DNA of 64,000 nt from Moniliella sp. 'wahieum'. Taxonomy: Eukaryota; Basidiomycota; Moniliellomycetes; Moniliellales; Moniliellaceae. Position numbers and translations under genes: made by a program. The DNA lies in assembly GCA_003971905.1 (NCBI GenBank), contig RSEE01000089.1:62001-126000 (forward strand), given 5' to 3'. Numbering within the stretch: the stretch's first letter is position 1; every line of letters starts with the position of its first letter. Shown here piece after piece: positions 1 to 10,900 of this stretch. The notes beneath the pieces were generated by a model. It did not search any database. It saw nothing but the letters and a program-made list of their open reading frames with translations, and had not been told where the DNA came from.

Positions 1-1870
1 TGAGGTTTTTACACTATCCATCAAGAGAAAATGACACATAAGGTGTCAATGTGATCCACACGGTGTGTGGACTTTCATCCCACTGGGGGATCTGGCAAGG
101 ATGGATGGTCTAATTCTGCTCAACGTTCGATCGGCGAATATACTTTCAGCCCCGATGGAGGGCTTCACAAGTGCAACAGTACTCTATCCAGGAACAGTAT
201 GACGAGTCCTCCACAAACGGTAGCCAATGTTCGTTCGTGTTGCCGTTACGTATTACATGTTACACTCAATGAAAAAGGTGATGAAAGAGGATCATCCTCC
301 GAGGTTGTGTGGAGACGGTTACATGTTACATGTAACCGGCTATATACGACCGCTGTGTTGATGGCACCATGGGAGAGTGTGACATGTCAGTCTCAGTAAG
401 TATATCCCTCAGGCGAGTCTCACCAGAGTATCGGGGATACTACAGTTACAGCTGTGCGCCCCTGAGGCTCAGGGCGCTCAGGCCTGATGGGCCTGATCGA
501 TGTCTGATGAACCTTGAGCGCGCTCAGGCTGAGCGCTGAGCCTCAGCCACACTCGGCCGTTGCACTGATGCGCGGCACAATACTCCTCAAAGGACTGGAG
601 GATGCAATAATATATGCGGAAAAATCGGAAGAATCCTAGATCAAAGGTTCATGCTCACATTATGCATCATGAAGGGAAGCCTAGCGAAGCTCGAAGCTTG
701 AAACCCCCTGAGCCTGAGGCCTCAGCCTGATGCCTGAGGCTCAGGCCTGAGTTACGAAGCTTGAGACTAGAAGCTTGAAGCTTAAAGTGACTGAATAAAG
801 GCCAGGTGATACATGAGGTCTTGTGGGGCCCGAGGCAGTGGAAAAGATCTGTGGGGCTGAGGCGCTGTATCGCTTATGAGGCTCTGGATGAGCGCTCAGC
901 CTGAGCGCGCGCTCAGCTGAGCCCTGAAGGTGAGGGGCCTGCGCTCAGACCCAGGGATCAAGCACTGTGTACTGATGCGTTGAAGCTCTCTGAGAGATCT
1001 GAGATCTGTGAGATCTGTGAGATCTGAGATCTGGGAGCTACTGTATATAGGCCATCTCAATACTCAGTATTTACCCTCAGGCCGGCCTCAGGCTCAGACC
1101 CTCAGGCCTCAGGTGAGGTCTCAGTACCTCAGTACTCAAGTTCCCAATATCAATACACTGTAAACAGTACGTAGTACTCAGGTACCCACAGCAGCCACTA
1201 AGTACTAATGCCACTAGTTGCTAGTTCCTGGTGCTCCGCGCCATGGCGAAGTCACTTCGATCACTTGTGATCGATGATCAGCTTGTTTTGCTGGATGGTG
1301 CTTTTCATTAACGTTTACTGGTTTTACCGGTTACTTCAAGAAGGGGAAAGATTAATGAGGGGGCTGAGGCCCTGAGGCCCGAGGGCTTGAAGCTTGAGGC
1401 TGATAAGGCACCATATTTCAGACCTCAGAGGGTGTAGTACCCTCTGGGCCTCAGTGGCCTCAGTATCAGCCATTCCATACTCATATAATCCCTTCAAGCT
1501 TCATCTGCTTCAGTTGCCTGAGGAGTGTGTGCGGTGTGGCCTGTGCTCGTCAAATCTGCAGCACTATGACACCTTCGGCCGTTTGAGGGGTCTTGGTCTT
1601 GACGCATGAAAAGCTTGAAGCTTGATTAACTTGATCATGATCAACAGCGATCTGTATATCCACCCGGCCCAGTATTAATAGTTGCCATCACAAACGCTAC
1701 AGATGGCGGCGTTCAACTTGACATGCAAGGCCGTCCAATCCCGATAGTTTCGCTCCAGGGCCTCAGGACCTGGCGTGATAGTTCCGTATCTGTATCTGTC
1801 GGTCAAGTGACATGTGTTCATCGTGCACAGTCGTTGAAGCGGGACGGACGGACCCCATTCGCAGCATATA
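1..1870. repeat. Repeat-rich intergenic region
   Basis: I see no convincing gene here. The stretch is packed with short self-complementary motifs: clusters around CCTCAGG (about 700-750 and 1080-1125), tandem AGATCTG (about 994-1034), AAGCTTG (about 690-785, 1385-1400, 1610-1625) and AGTACTC (about 1110-1200). Short open frames such as 67-399 and 1394-1609 look like chance: their composition is that of the repeats and they resemble nothing known to me. Confidence 0.6.
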
Positions 1871-1987
1871 AGTAATACCCCTCACACTTAAGAAGTGTCC
1901 TCCCTGGCTAGAAGCTGCTTCCTCACAGCAACCACGACCACCCAAAGAGTTGCACCCTCCTTTCCATCCTTCTTGGAAGGTTCCTCT

Positions 1988-2922
1988 ATGGCCGCTACAG
2001 CCTTTACCACCAGTCCCTGCCTTTCCTCTTCCCCAGCGCAAGAGTGGCCAGTGGGAGGGGGCACCGTTTCCTACTCCATCTACTCGTTCCTTTCCCCCGA
2101 TTCCACCTCACCCTCCGAGTTCAACCAACAGGGCAAGGTAGTCGTCTCTAGTGACTCCCGTCCAACCCTTCATTCGTCCACCCTTCCTACTCGCCCAACA
2201 TATCAGAAGAGTATCAAGACCCTCCCTCGCTGCAATTCTACCACCACGGGCACTGCTTGGCGTAGGGGGCAGCGACGATCTGACGGCTCGATTTCGCTCC
2301 GTCGACGGGAGCAGAACCGTCAAGCGCAATCTAGATATCGGGCTAAGCGCAGAGCTAGTCGTGGTCAACACCCTAATGGCGACACCGATAACCGAAAAGT
2401 GGCAGAAACGAGCCCCGAACCCGCCGGCGGTAGAGTCCCCATCAGTTCCTCTCCTTTGGACTCTCTCTTCTTCCGCCCCCTCCCATGCGTACCTCTCATC
2501 GTACTTCTTTGGAGCCCGCGCCTCTAGCTCCGCAAAGCTACCACCCCATTGGTCCCAGTCCTACCCCGATTCTCTCCGTCAACTCTTCTTGGCCGTCTCT
2601 CAGCCCCCCATGGAAACTATTGAGCCTGCGCCTCAGTTCATTCCTTCTCCCTTGTCTTCTATTCCATTGTCCCACCAAGCCAACCCCCTTGTGCTCTATC
2701 GCCCCCCCTGGCCAACCAAAGCCCCTGCAATCAAGAAACCATTCTTTCCCCTGCCGTCTCTATCCTCCCAGCTTTTCCAGCTTCTTCTCCTACATCCAAC
2801 TGTGGGCTCTCTGCGACTCCCACCCCGCTCCCGGTTCTGTCACTGGGACCCACACCGTACTCAAGAACAACTGTGTGGCGGAAATGCTCTACAGCAGTCC
2901 TTGGTTCCCCCCTGAATGTTGA
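1988..2922 (+). CDS. Possible bZIP transcription factor
   Basis: From the ATG at 1988 the frame encodes a Ser/Pro/Thr-rich stretch, then an arginine-rich segment at about 2300-2356 that reads RRREQNRQAQSRYRAKRR. This fits the fungal AP-1/Yap-type basic region, with Asn and Arg separated by seven residues as in the N-x7-R signature. Such proteins bind DNA as dimers in the nucleus. No clear leucine zipper follows in the same frame, and the natural-looking Pro/Ser-rich continuation is split over the other two forward frames to about 2920. I therefore suspect small indels or an intron just after the basic region. The gene converges on the DENND6-like gene. The motif is clear, but the missing zipper keeps confidence moderate. 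Confidence 0.45.
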
Positions 2923-2947
2923 ATGGTCCGCGATCCACTCGCCGTGA

Positions 2948-3460
2948 CTGTCGTCCAGAGTGTTCATTTTTGCGCTAGAGCGTTAATCGAGCAACTAGAT
3001 TCCTAGTAGCTGCTTCATTCTTCCTTCTTCGATTTTTACTCATGTTGCCACAACTACCCTACTACTGATTCTTACCACTCTCTCAATTAAGTTGTCTTTT
3101 TCCGCGTCAGTGCACACTTCCACAGTACACTAGTGACCTTAGTGACCGTCTTGATGTTAGTTTCTATACCCTATTGCTGCCATGATACACATCTGCACGC
3201 GTTGCCTACTACTATACCAGTGACACAGCCCGCCAATGGGGTTTGTAGTTGTATTCAGTACGTGAGGAAGGTGTCCGGTGTGCCAACAAAGCGCGAGAGT
3301 GCAGTGTGTAGTGTAGTGTAAGGGAGTGTGCCAATGCCAATTAAGTGAGTTGCCATGACCCAATGGGAGGTTTTAGAAGTAGGGGAGGGAGGGGAGGAGA
3401 GTGTAACAGTAGAGGGAAACGGAACGAGCAGGCAACCAGGGGGAACGTGCAACGTGCGAC
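2948..3460. other. Intergenic, convergent gene ends
   Basis: This lies between the 3' ends of the bZIP candidate (+) and the DENND6-like gene (-). I see no conserved coding motif. It may hold both 3' UTRs. A GTAAGT lies directly after the last recognisable DENND6 exon (minus strand, about 3465), so part of it could be a final DENND6 intron and exon. Confidence 0.4.
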
Positions 3461-6024
3461 TTACTCGCGGCCATGGACAATGGCCCTGAGACGACTGGCG
3501 AGCCATGGACGGAAATGAGGCCCATGGATAAAGTCGAGGTAAAATTGTTCGACGACTTGCTGGTGATTGAAGACCATGTAGGCACGATGCAAGCTGACGG
3601 ACGTGCCATGTCGTTTGAGCGACTCACAAAACATTCGCTCGTCAAACTCGAATCGGTCCGCCGCCTCTTGCCGCCTCCCATGGTCCAGTGTATCGGGCAA
3701 AAGCAAAGAACAGGAAATGTACCGCTCCAAGGGGGCAAGAAAACGTTGGGTCAAGTCGTGGAAGTAGCGTCGGATCGCCTCAGAGGCTTGATCCACTACC
3801 AGCAGTCAGTACAACTCGAATCATGAAAAAAAAAACAGGGACGAGGCGGAGGGCAACGTACGTTCTTCCTGCTTGCCAGACCGGACGGCCATTTCGGCAT
3901 GACGGATGAGCCGATGGTCTCTCTGCACCCTGCGGGTACGGGAGGTGGACAGGCCCAACTGTGGCTTGGGCGATTTGGACGAGGACCGGGTCTTGGTCTT
4001 ATTTAGGGGAAGAGAGGGCAGGACGGCTTCCTGGCGGCTGGGAGAGTGCGATGCGCTAGAATTGGAAAGCAAGGTAGAAGAGGGAAGTAGTCCCTCAGGA
4101 ATCCGTGCCCCTAGCGCTTGTAGTGCTGCAAGTCCCATCGGTTGATCCACAGGGGCATCGCCCAATCGGAAAATGGCAAGATTCGTAGCTTTTCTCTCCT
4201 TGGCGGAAGCAGACGTCCAAGCTCTCACATGGCCCGCTGTCGTCCCTACCACAGCTCCAGGGCCCAACGTGCCGGCCGGGGTGGCCTCGGTGGCAACGCT
4301 AGCATTCGCAGCCAACGCAGTGGCAGGGAGCAGAGGCCAGCACCCCGCACCAAAGCGGGGTGCATTTCTTCCCTTGCTGGACTTGCTGGTGGGATGGGAC
4401 GGATGAGCCCGACGATATGCAGGGCCGCATCAGACGCTTGCCGGGCACATTTGGGTGCAGTGACGAGTAACGGATCACCCATTAGAATGGATTCCCACAA
4501 GAGCCACAGGTCGGATATGAGTGCCAGAGAATTAAGCGACTCGTTCAGCCCCCGAGCTCCTGATCCGCCCAAACCAAAAGCGGTAAGGAGAGGAGTGACG
4601 GGCACGCTGGAGGCCAGGATCGTTTGTCCTATGCTGGATACGCTCGGATGGGGGGCATGTTGAAACTCACTGAGGAGCGGGAAGGAGACATCAAAGCCTA
4701 GTTCCAGAGAAGCGGGGTGTGTAGGGGGGCCAGGTGTGGAGGGTAAGAAGGGCAAGGAGAGTTTCAGTCCCACCCGCCCTCCTGGACGGGGAGCAGGCCA
4801 AGAGGCGACCGAGAGTAAGAAGTGGTCAAGAACGTCTTGTCGCTGTTGGGCCGTTTGGGCACGGTCAAAGTACCACTCCCCCACCACCTCTACCAGCCTG
4901 ATCCAGAGGGAAACCAGGGGAGCGGGAGGGCGGGCTGAGGTGACGATGACCAAGGATTTTTGAAAGTAGCCACGGGGGAGGGTAGGGTCGGCACGTTGCC
5001 GGTAGTAGACGAAGAGGTAGTACCGGTCGTCCACCTCGTCGCTCTTGTCGACTCGGATGGGCGGTGCAGGGGTGCGAGAGCGGGAGCGAGAGCGAGATCG
5101 AGATCTACTACCGAGAGACCTACTAGTCGTGGAGTGGCCCATGCGAGGGGGCTGGGAAGAAGAGCGAGCCGAAAGAGCTGAAGTGAGGTACTCGGACGCA
5201 GCATGATGGAGCGTGGTGGCCGAATGGGGCAGGCCCATAAGAAGAGAGCGGGTGCGCGGGTCGCTTTCTCCGTTATAGGGGCGGGCATCCACCGGTTTCA
5301 TTGCATCCTTACACCCATGTTCGCCATCGAGGTCGTCATAATAGTCTTCTGACAGACGAACAGTTGCTGCTCCAACATCGCCCACACTTGGGCGCTGACG
5401 TGCCCCATCCTCGCTGGAACGTACGGGAGTTTCGGCCCTATCGCGATCCAATGGGCGGTCCACCTTGATGGAGGCTGTGTAAGCCACCGCCCCTTCTCCT
5501 GTCGCCGTGTCCAACCGGTCGGGGAAAGCGGAGAGAGCGAGGGCCTCACACTCACTTGGCGTCAAGGGACCTGGCGGCGTGGGCGGAGGCGGTGGTCGAT
5601 GGGAAGATCGATCACCGAAACGAGAGGATGGACGAGTAGCCTGGCTCCTGTCAGGTGTCGGGGGGACCACAGTCTCTGCGACAGGGCCATGCGTGAGATC
5701 AAACTGACCAATCACGACGGCGACCAGGTAGTGGTCCAGACGAGCGCGCTGCTCGGGTGACAGGGCAAGTGAGGTGCTGGGCACACTTCTCGGTCCGCTT
5801 GGTAGCTTCGCGAGTGCGGTCACGGCAGGTTCTTCAAGATCCAACTCGTCCGAGTTGGTGAGGCGGTCAGCGCTGGGGATAGCAGCGCGGACGGGGGCTT
5901 GACTGGGTCCGCCCCAAGCCCGACCGAGTCGTCCCAAGCCAAGGATTCGGCGCCATGGAGGCCGACGTCGCCCGAGATGGAGAGCTGCTGGCCGGTGTGT
6001 GTGGCATGCTCCATCCGCCATCCC
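3461..6024 (-). CDS. DENND6/FAM116-like DENN-domain Rab GEF
   Basis: DENND6 proteins are DENN-domain exchange factors for Rab GTPases in membrane traffic. The upstream DENN motif is visible as VVIGQFDLTHGPVAE, then the hallmark RGYFQKSLVIVT, the segment around VGEWYFDRAQ, a SWPAP-type block and the LWESILMGDPLLV block. The C-terminal block LTQRFLAPLERY with FIHGPHFRPWLASR matches the DENND6 tail. An SR-rich insert (around 5090) precedes the core. One intron is clear: donor GTACGT at 3861 and acceptor TAG at 3796, with a TACTGAC branch site. Between about 4430 and 4170 the frame changes and I cannot find the usual DFRPYFTIHD motif, so this part is diverged, spliced in a way I miss, or damaged. 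The start is uncertain; 6024 is the first ATG in this frame. It is divergent from METTL3. Confidence 0.8.
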
Positions 6025-6041
6025 GCGGCGCACGGCACGAA

Positions 6042-6095
6042 GGTAGGGGTGGGTGGTGGGGGGGTGGGGGGGGGGGGGTGGGGGGGGGTCGGGTG
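6042..6095 (+). promoter_or_regulatory. Long G tract at a divergent gene boundary
   Basis: About fifty bases of runs of 3 to 12 G separated by single T or GT, on the plus strand. It sits where the 5' ends of the DENND6-like gene (-) and the METTL3-like gene (+) face each other. It could form G-quadruplex DNA and act in the shared promoter. That is inference, and homopolymer length here may be unreliable. Confidence 0.4.
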
Positions 6096-6239
6096 GTGGA
6101 GCGGCCCCGGCAAGAAAGCACGGCCTGGCTGGCTTCGCCCGCCGCTCCCGCTGGACATTACGTCAGGCGCCACGCGGGCGGCTCTGGATGTTGAGTCCAG
6201 CCGAGCACTCCGCCGTCTGGCTCGCCGCCTACCACTGCC

Positions 6240-7665
6240 ATGAACGCCACACCGGCGCTTGCGCCGGCGTGTGACGCACGAGTCGGCACCCCTCCCCACC
6301 GGCAGCCGCACCGCCGCCATTGGCTCCCTTACCGCCTCCTTCCTCGAGCGCCCAACTGCCAAGCAGCGCCTGCTCACCCGCCTCCTCCACAGCACCGACA
6401 ACCGCTTCCAGCCCTTCTCAGCACCTGACCCGCGCCGAATGCGATGCCACCGTCGCGCAGTAGGCGGCGCGAAGATCCTCTGGTCGCCCTGCGCCAACAT
6501 TCACTTTGTGCCCGACCCCATGCCACAGACCGACCCGTCGTTGGGACACTGCTCTTACCTCTCTACCTGCCACCGGAGGAAAACCTGTCGCTACCTCCAC
6601 TTTCGCATTGAGCGGCCCCCAGATCCTTCGGCGTCGGTTGCTCCTGTGTTTCAATGGGAGGCTCCCTACCCACCTGATTCCTTCCGTTCTCAGTACTCGA
6701 GCGTTCCGCCCGCGTGAAGCGCTGACCCAGTCCGGGCTCGATCGGTGGCTGCTCCCCTGCCCCACGCCTGCGCACACAGAAACCGATACCATCTCGATTG
6801 ATGTGCCCGAAGAACTGGAGGCGCTGACACGGGCCACCCCGCCCGCTCAATGGATCAATTGCGATGTGCGGGACTTTGAACTGGGCCGCGTGCTGGGCGA
6901 GGGACTGTGGGACGTTGTGATGCTCGACCCGCCGTGGGACATCCACATGAGTTTGCCGTATGGCGTCCTATCTGATGCCCAGCTGCTCGACCTACAGCTA
7001 GGCCAGTTACAAAAACCCGGGGGGTTGCTCTTCATTTGGGTTACAGGCCGGGCGATGGACATTGCACGGGATTGCCTGGCTGGTTGGGGGTATGCCCGGA
7101 TCGACGAGATTGTCTGGATCAAGACAGGCCACACTCAGCGCCTGGTTCGCACCGGACGCACGGGGCATTGGATCAACCATTCCAAGGAACACTGTTTGGT
7201 CGCCATCAAGCTGGGGGAGGATAGCAAACCCCCAGAAGACCCAGCCGACGAGGCGGACAACAGCCTGAATGCAACACCCAATTCGGGCCGGCCGGAGCTT
7301 GTGCCGGATGTGGTTCAGCTGGGCAGAGCCACGTCCACTCTGCCTGCCGTGCCGGGGGACGGCCACGACCGGCACTGCCGCCGGGCACGCTGCCGGGGGA
7401 AGTGGTGCCGTCGTGGGCGCTGCGTGGACTGAGTGCGGATGCGCTGGTGTCCGAGGTGAGAGATACGTCGCGCAAGCCCGACGAGCTGTACGGGATGATT
7501 GAGCGGCTGGCGCCGGGCGGGCGCAAGCTGGAGCTGTTTGGCCGGCGGCACAATCTGCGCCCGGGGTGGCTGACGCTGGGCAACCAGATCCGCTCGACGC
7601 ACGTGCTCGACCCGGACTTGGCGCGGCGGCTGCGGCGTGCGCAGATGGAGGAGGGGGGGGTGTAG
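6240..7665 (+). CDS. IME4: METTL3/Ime4-type mRNA N6-adenosine methyltransferase
   Basis: The protein transfers a methyl group from SAM to N6 of adenosine in mRNA, in the nucleus. Family blocks appear in order: [17 protein letters not shown] (two-Cys zinc-finger-like region), [14 protein letters not shown], the catalytic [47 protein letters not shown], and the C-terminal [17 protein letters not shown] with [14 protein letters not shown] phase-2 intron fits at 6633 or 6648 to 6693 (CTGAT branch site) and joins the first block to the second. A start at ATG 6240 with a 37-nt first intron (6269-6305) is possible but weak. A frame change between about 7260 and 7390 falls in a low-complexity insert that the animal protein lacks; it is an intron or an indel. 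I see no METTL14/Kar4 partner gene in the window. Confidence 0.9.
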
Positions 7666-7913
7666 TCTGCTGTGAATTGCATTCACTTGTGCCTGTGGGG
7701 GGCGGCCTGTGCGAGCGTGTGGGATGGACAGGTTCAATAGCAATTAAGTTCAACGGTGCATGCAATGTTCAGCGTTTGGTGTTGTAGCTTTTATTGATCC
7801 GTCGATGCGGCGGCCGCAGTCCGGTGTCGTCGTGAATTGCCGCCACGCCCCCCCCGCCACCATCCTCCACCCGCCGGCCGCCGACCGCGCTCTCCCAGGC
7901 GGTGGACTTGCGC

Positions 7914-10900
7914 ATGCTCCCCCGCCGGCCGCGCCCCGACGCCTCGGCGGCCCCCCGCGACGCCGCCATGGCTGCCCTCTCGCCCGAGCAGCTCGATGTC
8001 CGCGTCGGCCTGCTGCCCAACCTCGTCCGCCCGACCACCACCTGGGCCGCCGGCATCCCCCCCGCTCCTGGCGCCTCGGCGCCCCTCAGTGCCGCCCAGC
8101 CCGACGTGCGCGTCGGCTTCCTGCCGAGCTACCCTTCCCCCACCCCCGCCCCCCCCCCCCCTCCTCCGCCCTCCCCGCTCCCACTCCCGCTCCCTCCGCC
8201 CCCCGTCCGCGCCGCAAGAAGAAGACCCAGGCGCGCGGTGAGCCCGCCCCTTCCCCCTCGCTGTCCCCAGCATCGACGTCACTCCTTCGTCGGGACCGCC
8301 GGAACTGCCTCCCTCCGAACAGCACGCACCGCGACCGAACGCGCGATCGACGGTCTCCTCTGCCCTCCAATCCCGGACCCTCTGCCCTCACCCCGCCGGA
8401 CAACCTCCAGGCCCGCTCGCGGCGGGCTAAAAAAGAGGCTCGTGCCAAACAAGATCGTGCTCGCGCTGCCGCTGCCGCAGCCAATGGAGAACCCCCTCCC
8501 CCTTCCTCCCACAGTTCCACGCCACAACCGCCGCTGGGATCGTCGGCTATGGCTCCGTCTCAATCCATGCCGTCGCTCTCGATCCAGGGCGCGGCTGGGC
8601 CCTTGGGCCCCATCTCCGGTTGGGGGGGAGGGTATACCCCTGTCCCTGGACAACACATCCTCCACGCTGTCGGCTCCCCCCTGGCCATGGCTCAAGGACC
8701 CGCACTCTCCATGAGGAGGACCATATCGGACAGCCAAGGGGACACAGACTTGCTCTCGCCTCCTCGTGCCCCTTCTCCATCCAGGGGCAGCGGTTCTGCC
8801 AGCCCCTCACACCAGCGTCGCTCCCCGTCCCCTCTTCCGAGGAGGACCAATTGGCCATCCCCACGCAAGACACTCGGCCTACTTCTCCGGCCCGCACCAG
8901 CCCCGCACCACGCAACACCAATCCATCTGGACTGGGCGGGATCAATGCTCCTGTGGCCCGCCGCCCCCAACTGGCCCAGAGCAGTAGCGCATCGGGGGGA
9001 GAATTCGTATTGGCCCACACGCCACACCTTGCCCACCAGCCCAACGCAGCGTATGTTGTCCAACCTGCCCATACCTTTGGCGCCCCCCGCACCCGCAAGC
9101 GTCGTGATCGTCCTTCGGATCGTGCCGAGGGCCCGTCCCAGCCACGCCCGGCCAGACGGGAAAGAACTGCCGCACCTCGTCCAAGGGCGCAAACCACTTC
9201 TGCTCTTCAGTCCGAACGGGATTTGGATACGCATCGGCCTACCCGGCAGAGGGTGGAGCAGCCTATCTCCGATCCTCCCGCGTCCCAACAAGACACGATC
9301 CCCCCGGGCGCACAGGCAGCTTCCCTGGTCTCCGTACCCACCGCCAATCCGGATAGCCATGATGAATGGTCCATGTTCGAAGAGCAGCTGCATCGCATGG
9401 TCCAAGCAGAAGCTCGAGCGGCTCAAGAGGCCGGAAGGGAAAATCTTTCTTCCTCAACGGCGGCTCCGGTCTATTCTAATGACGCCCCACCACCGTGGAC
9501 AGCACGCAGTCCGCCTCCTCCCTTGTTTCGGATAGTGAAGGGACCGAATCGGACACTTCCTCCGCGTCGAGGGGAAACGTCGGACCGTCCCTCTCTCGCC
9601 TGCCTCCGGATCGAAGGCGATGGGAGCAGACCGCCGTGCTGGGCTTACTATTGAGAACGGATTCGAAATGAGATGGCAGACAAGAAGTGGATTCGGACAT
9701 TGCGGTGGACATTGAGCAGAATAATTCGGCTGAGCAAACCGACTCTCAGCTGAACCATCCCTGCTCCCTGCATTGCTCCCGAGCGGCAGAGGCCCATGCC
9801 GAGTTGCCTCCCACCGCTCTTCGTTTGGAAGGTGAACCCGTCTTGGCCCATCCCTCTCGAAGGTTCCGCTTACGGACGGTCCAGTCGATCTTCACCCCTC
9901 CAACTGGCGAGACAACCCATCGGCCTGCAGACAGCACTCCCATTTCTACTGTACTTCCCCCCGAGTCAGCCGTTACGGTCGCGCGTCAACGACCTGCTTC
10001 GGCCCAAGCACCCCACTCGCCCCGTCAGCACCGGTCCAATGCTCGTCTATCCTACAACCCTGGGGATGCAGCGTCGGCCGCGATGCGGCGGGCCGCCTTG
10101 TGGGGGGCTCACCCCGTCCCATGTCGAGCCAGGACTTCCTTCTCTCGAGCTCGCCCGGGCCCCGCCTGCCCGCTCACCAGAAGAATGCGGGTCGGCCAAG
10201 GACGTAGTGCCCCAGTCTGGCTCGACTGATCTCGAGTCGGGATCAGAAAGCGATGAACTTGTCTCGGCCGAGGAAGGAGTTGGTTCGGAAAGTGATCGCC
10301 TTCCTGCGGGGAGGACTCGGACTCGGATGCTCAATGGGAAGAGGAGATGGCTGCACTTGAACGGATGCGGGCGCGGGAACGTGAGTCACTCCAAAATGCA
10401 GCAGAGAGGTACCTGGCTCGTGCCGAGGCGAGCACAGACGAGTCGAGTGACGACGAACCTGTTCCTTCCCCTGAGCAAGGCAGGGATGCAGAGGTGCGTC
10501 TCCGGCGCCTTCGCATGGCTGCAGCCGCTGAAGCCCGTGCCAATCGGGCACGTAGGCCCCAGGAGCCGCATCCAGATTGGAATGTGGAGGTTCCGCGAGC
10601 GCCTGCACGCCTGTCGGGTCCTCCAGACGCATCTTCGCCTCCCTCATCGACTACTTCCAGTTCCAGTTCGAGCGAAAATGAGAGCAACAGTGATTCCGAC
10701 TCGCCAACTTCCTCCCCTCGCCGCAGAACGATGGGACCAGCGTTGGTTGCGCCGCCGCTTCCCGAGCGGGCTGCTCAGAACGAGGCAGAGCGGTCCTCGG
10801 AGCAATCGAGTACCCGGGTTCCAGCTGTACAAATGGGATTGCTTTCCCGCCCTCCCCCTGAACCTATCAAACGGGACGGACGCACGGTGCCTCTTGGTCC

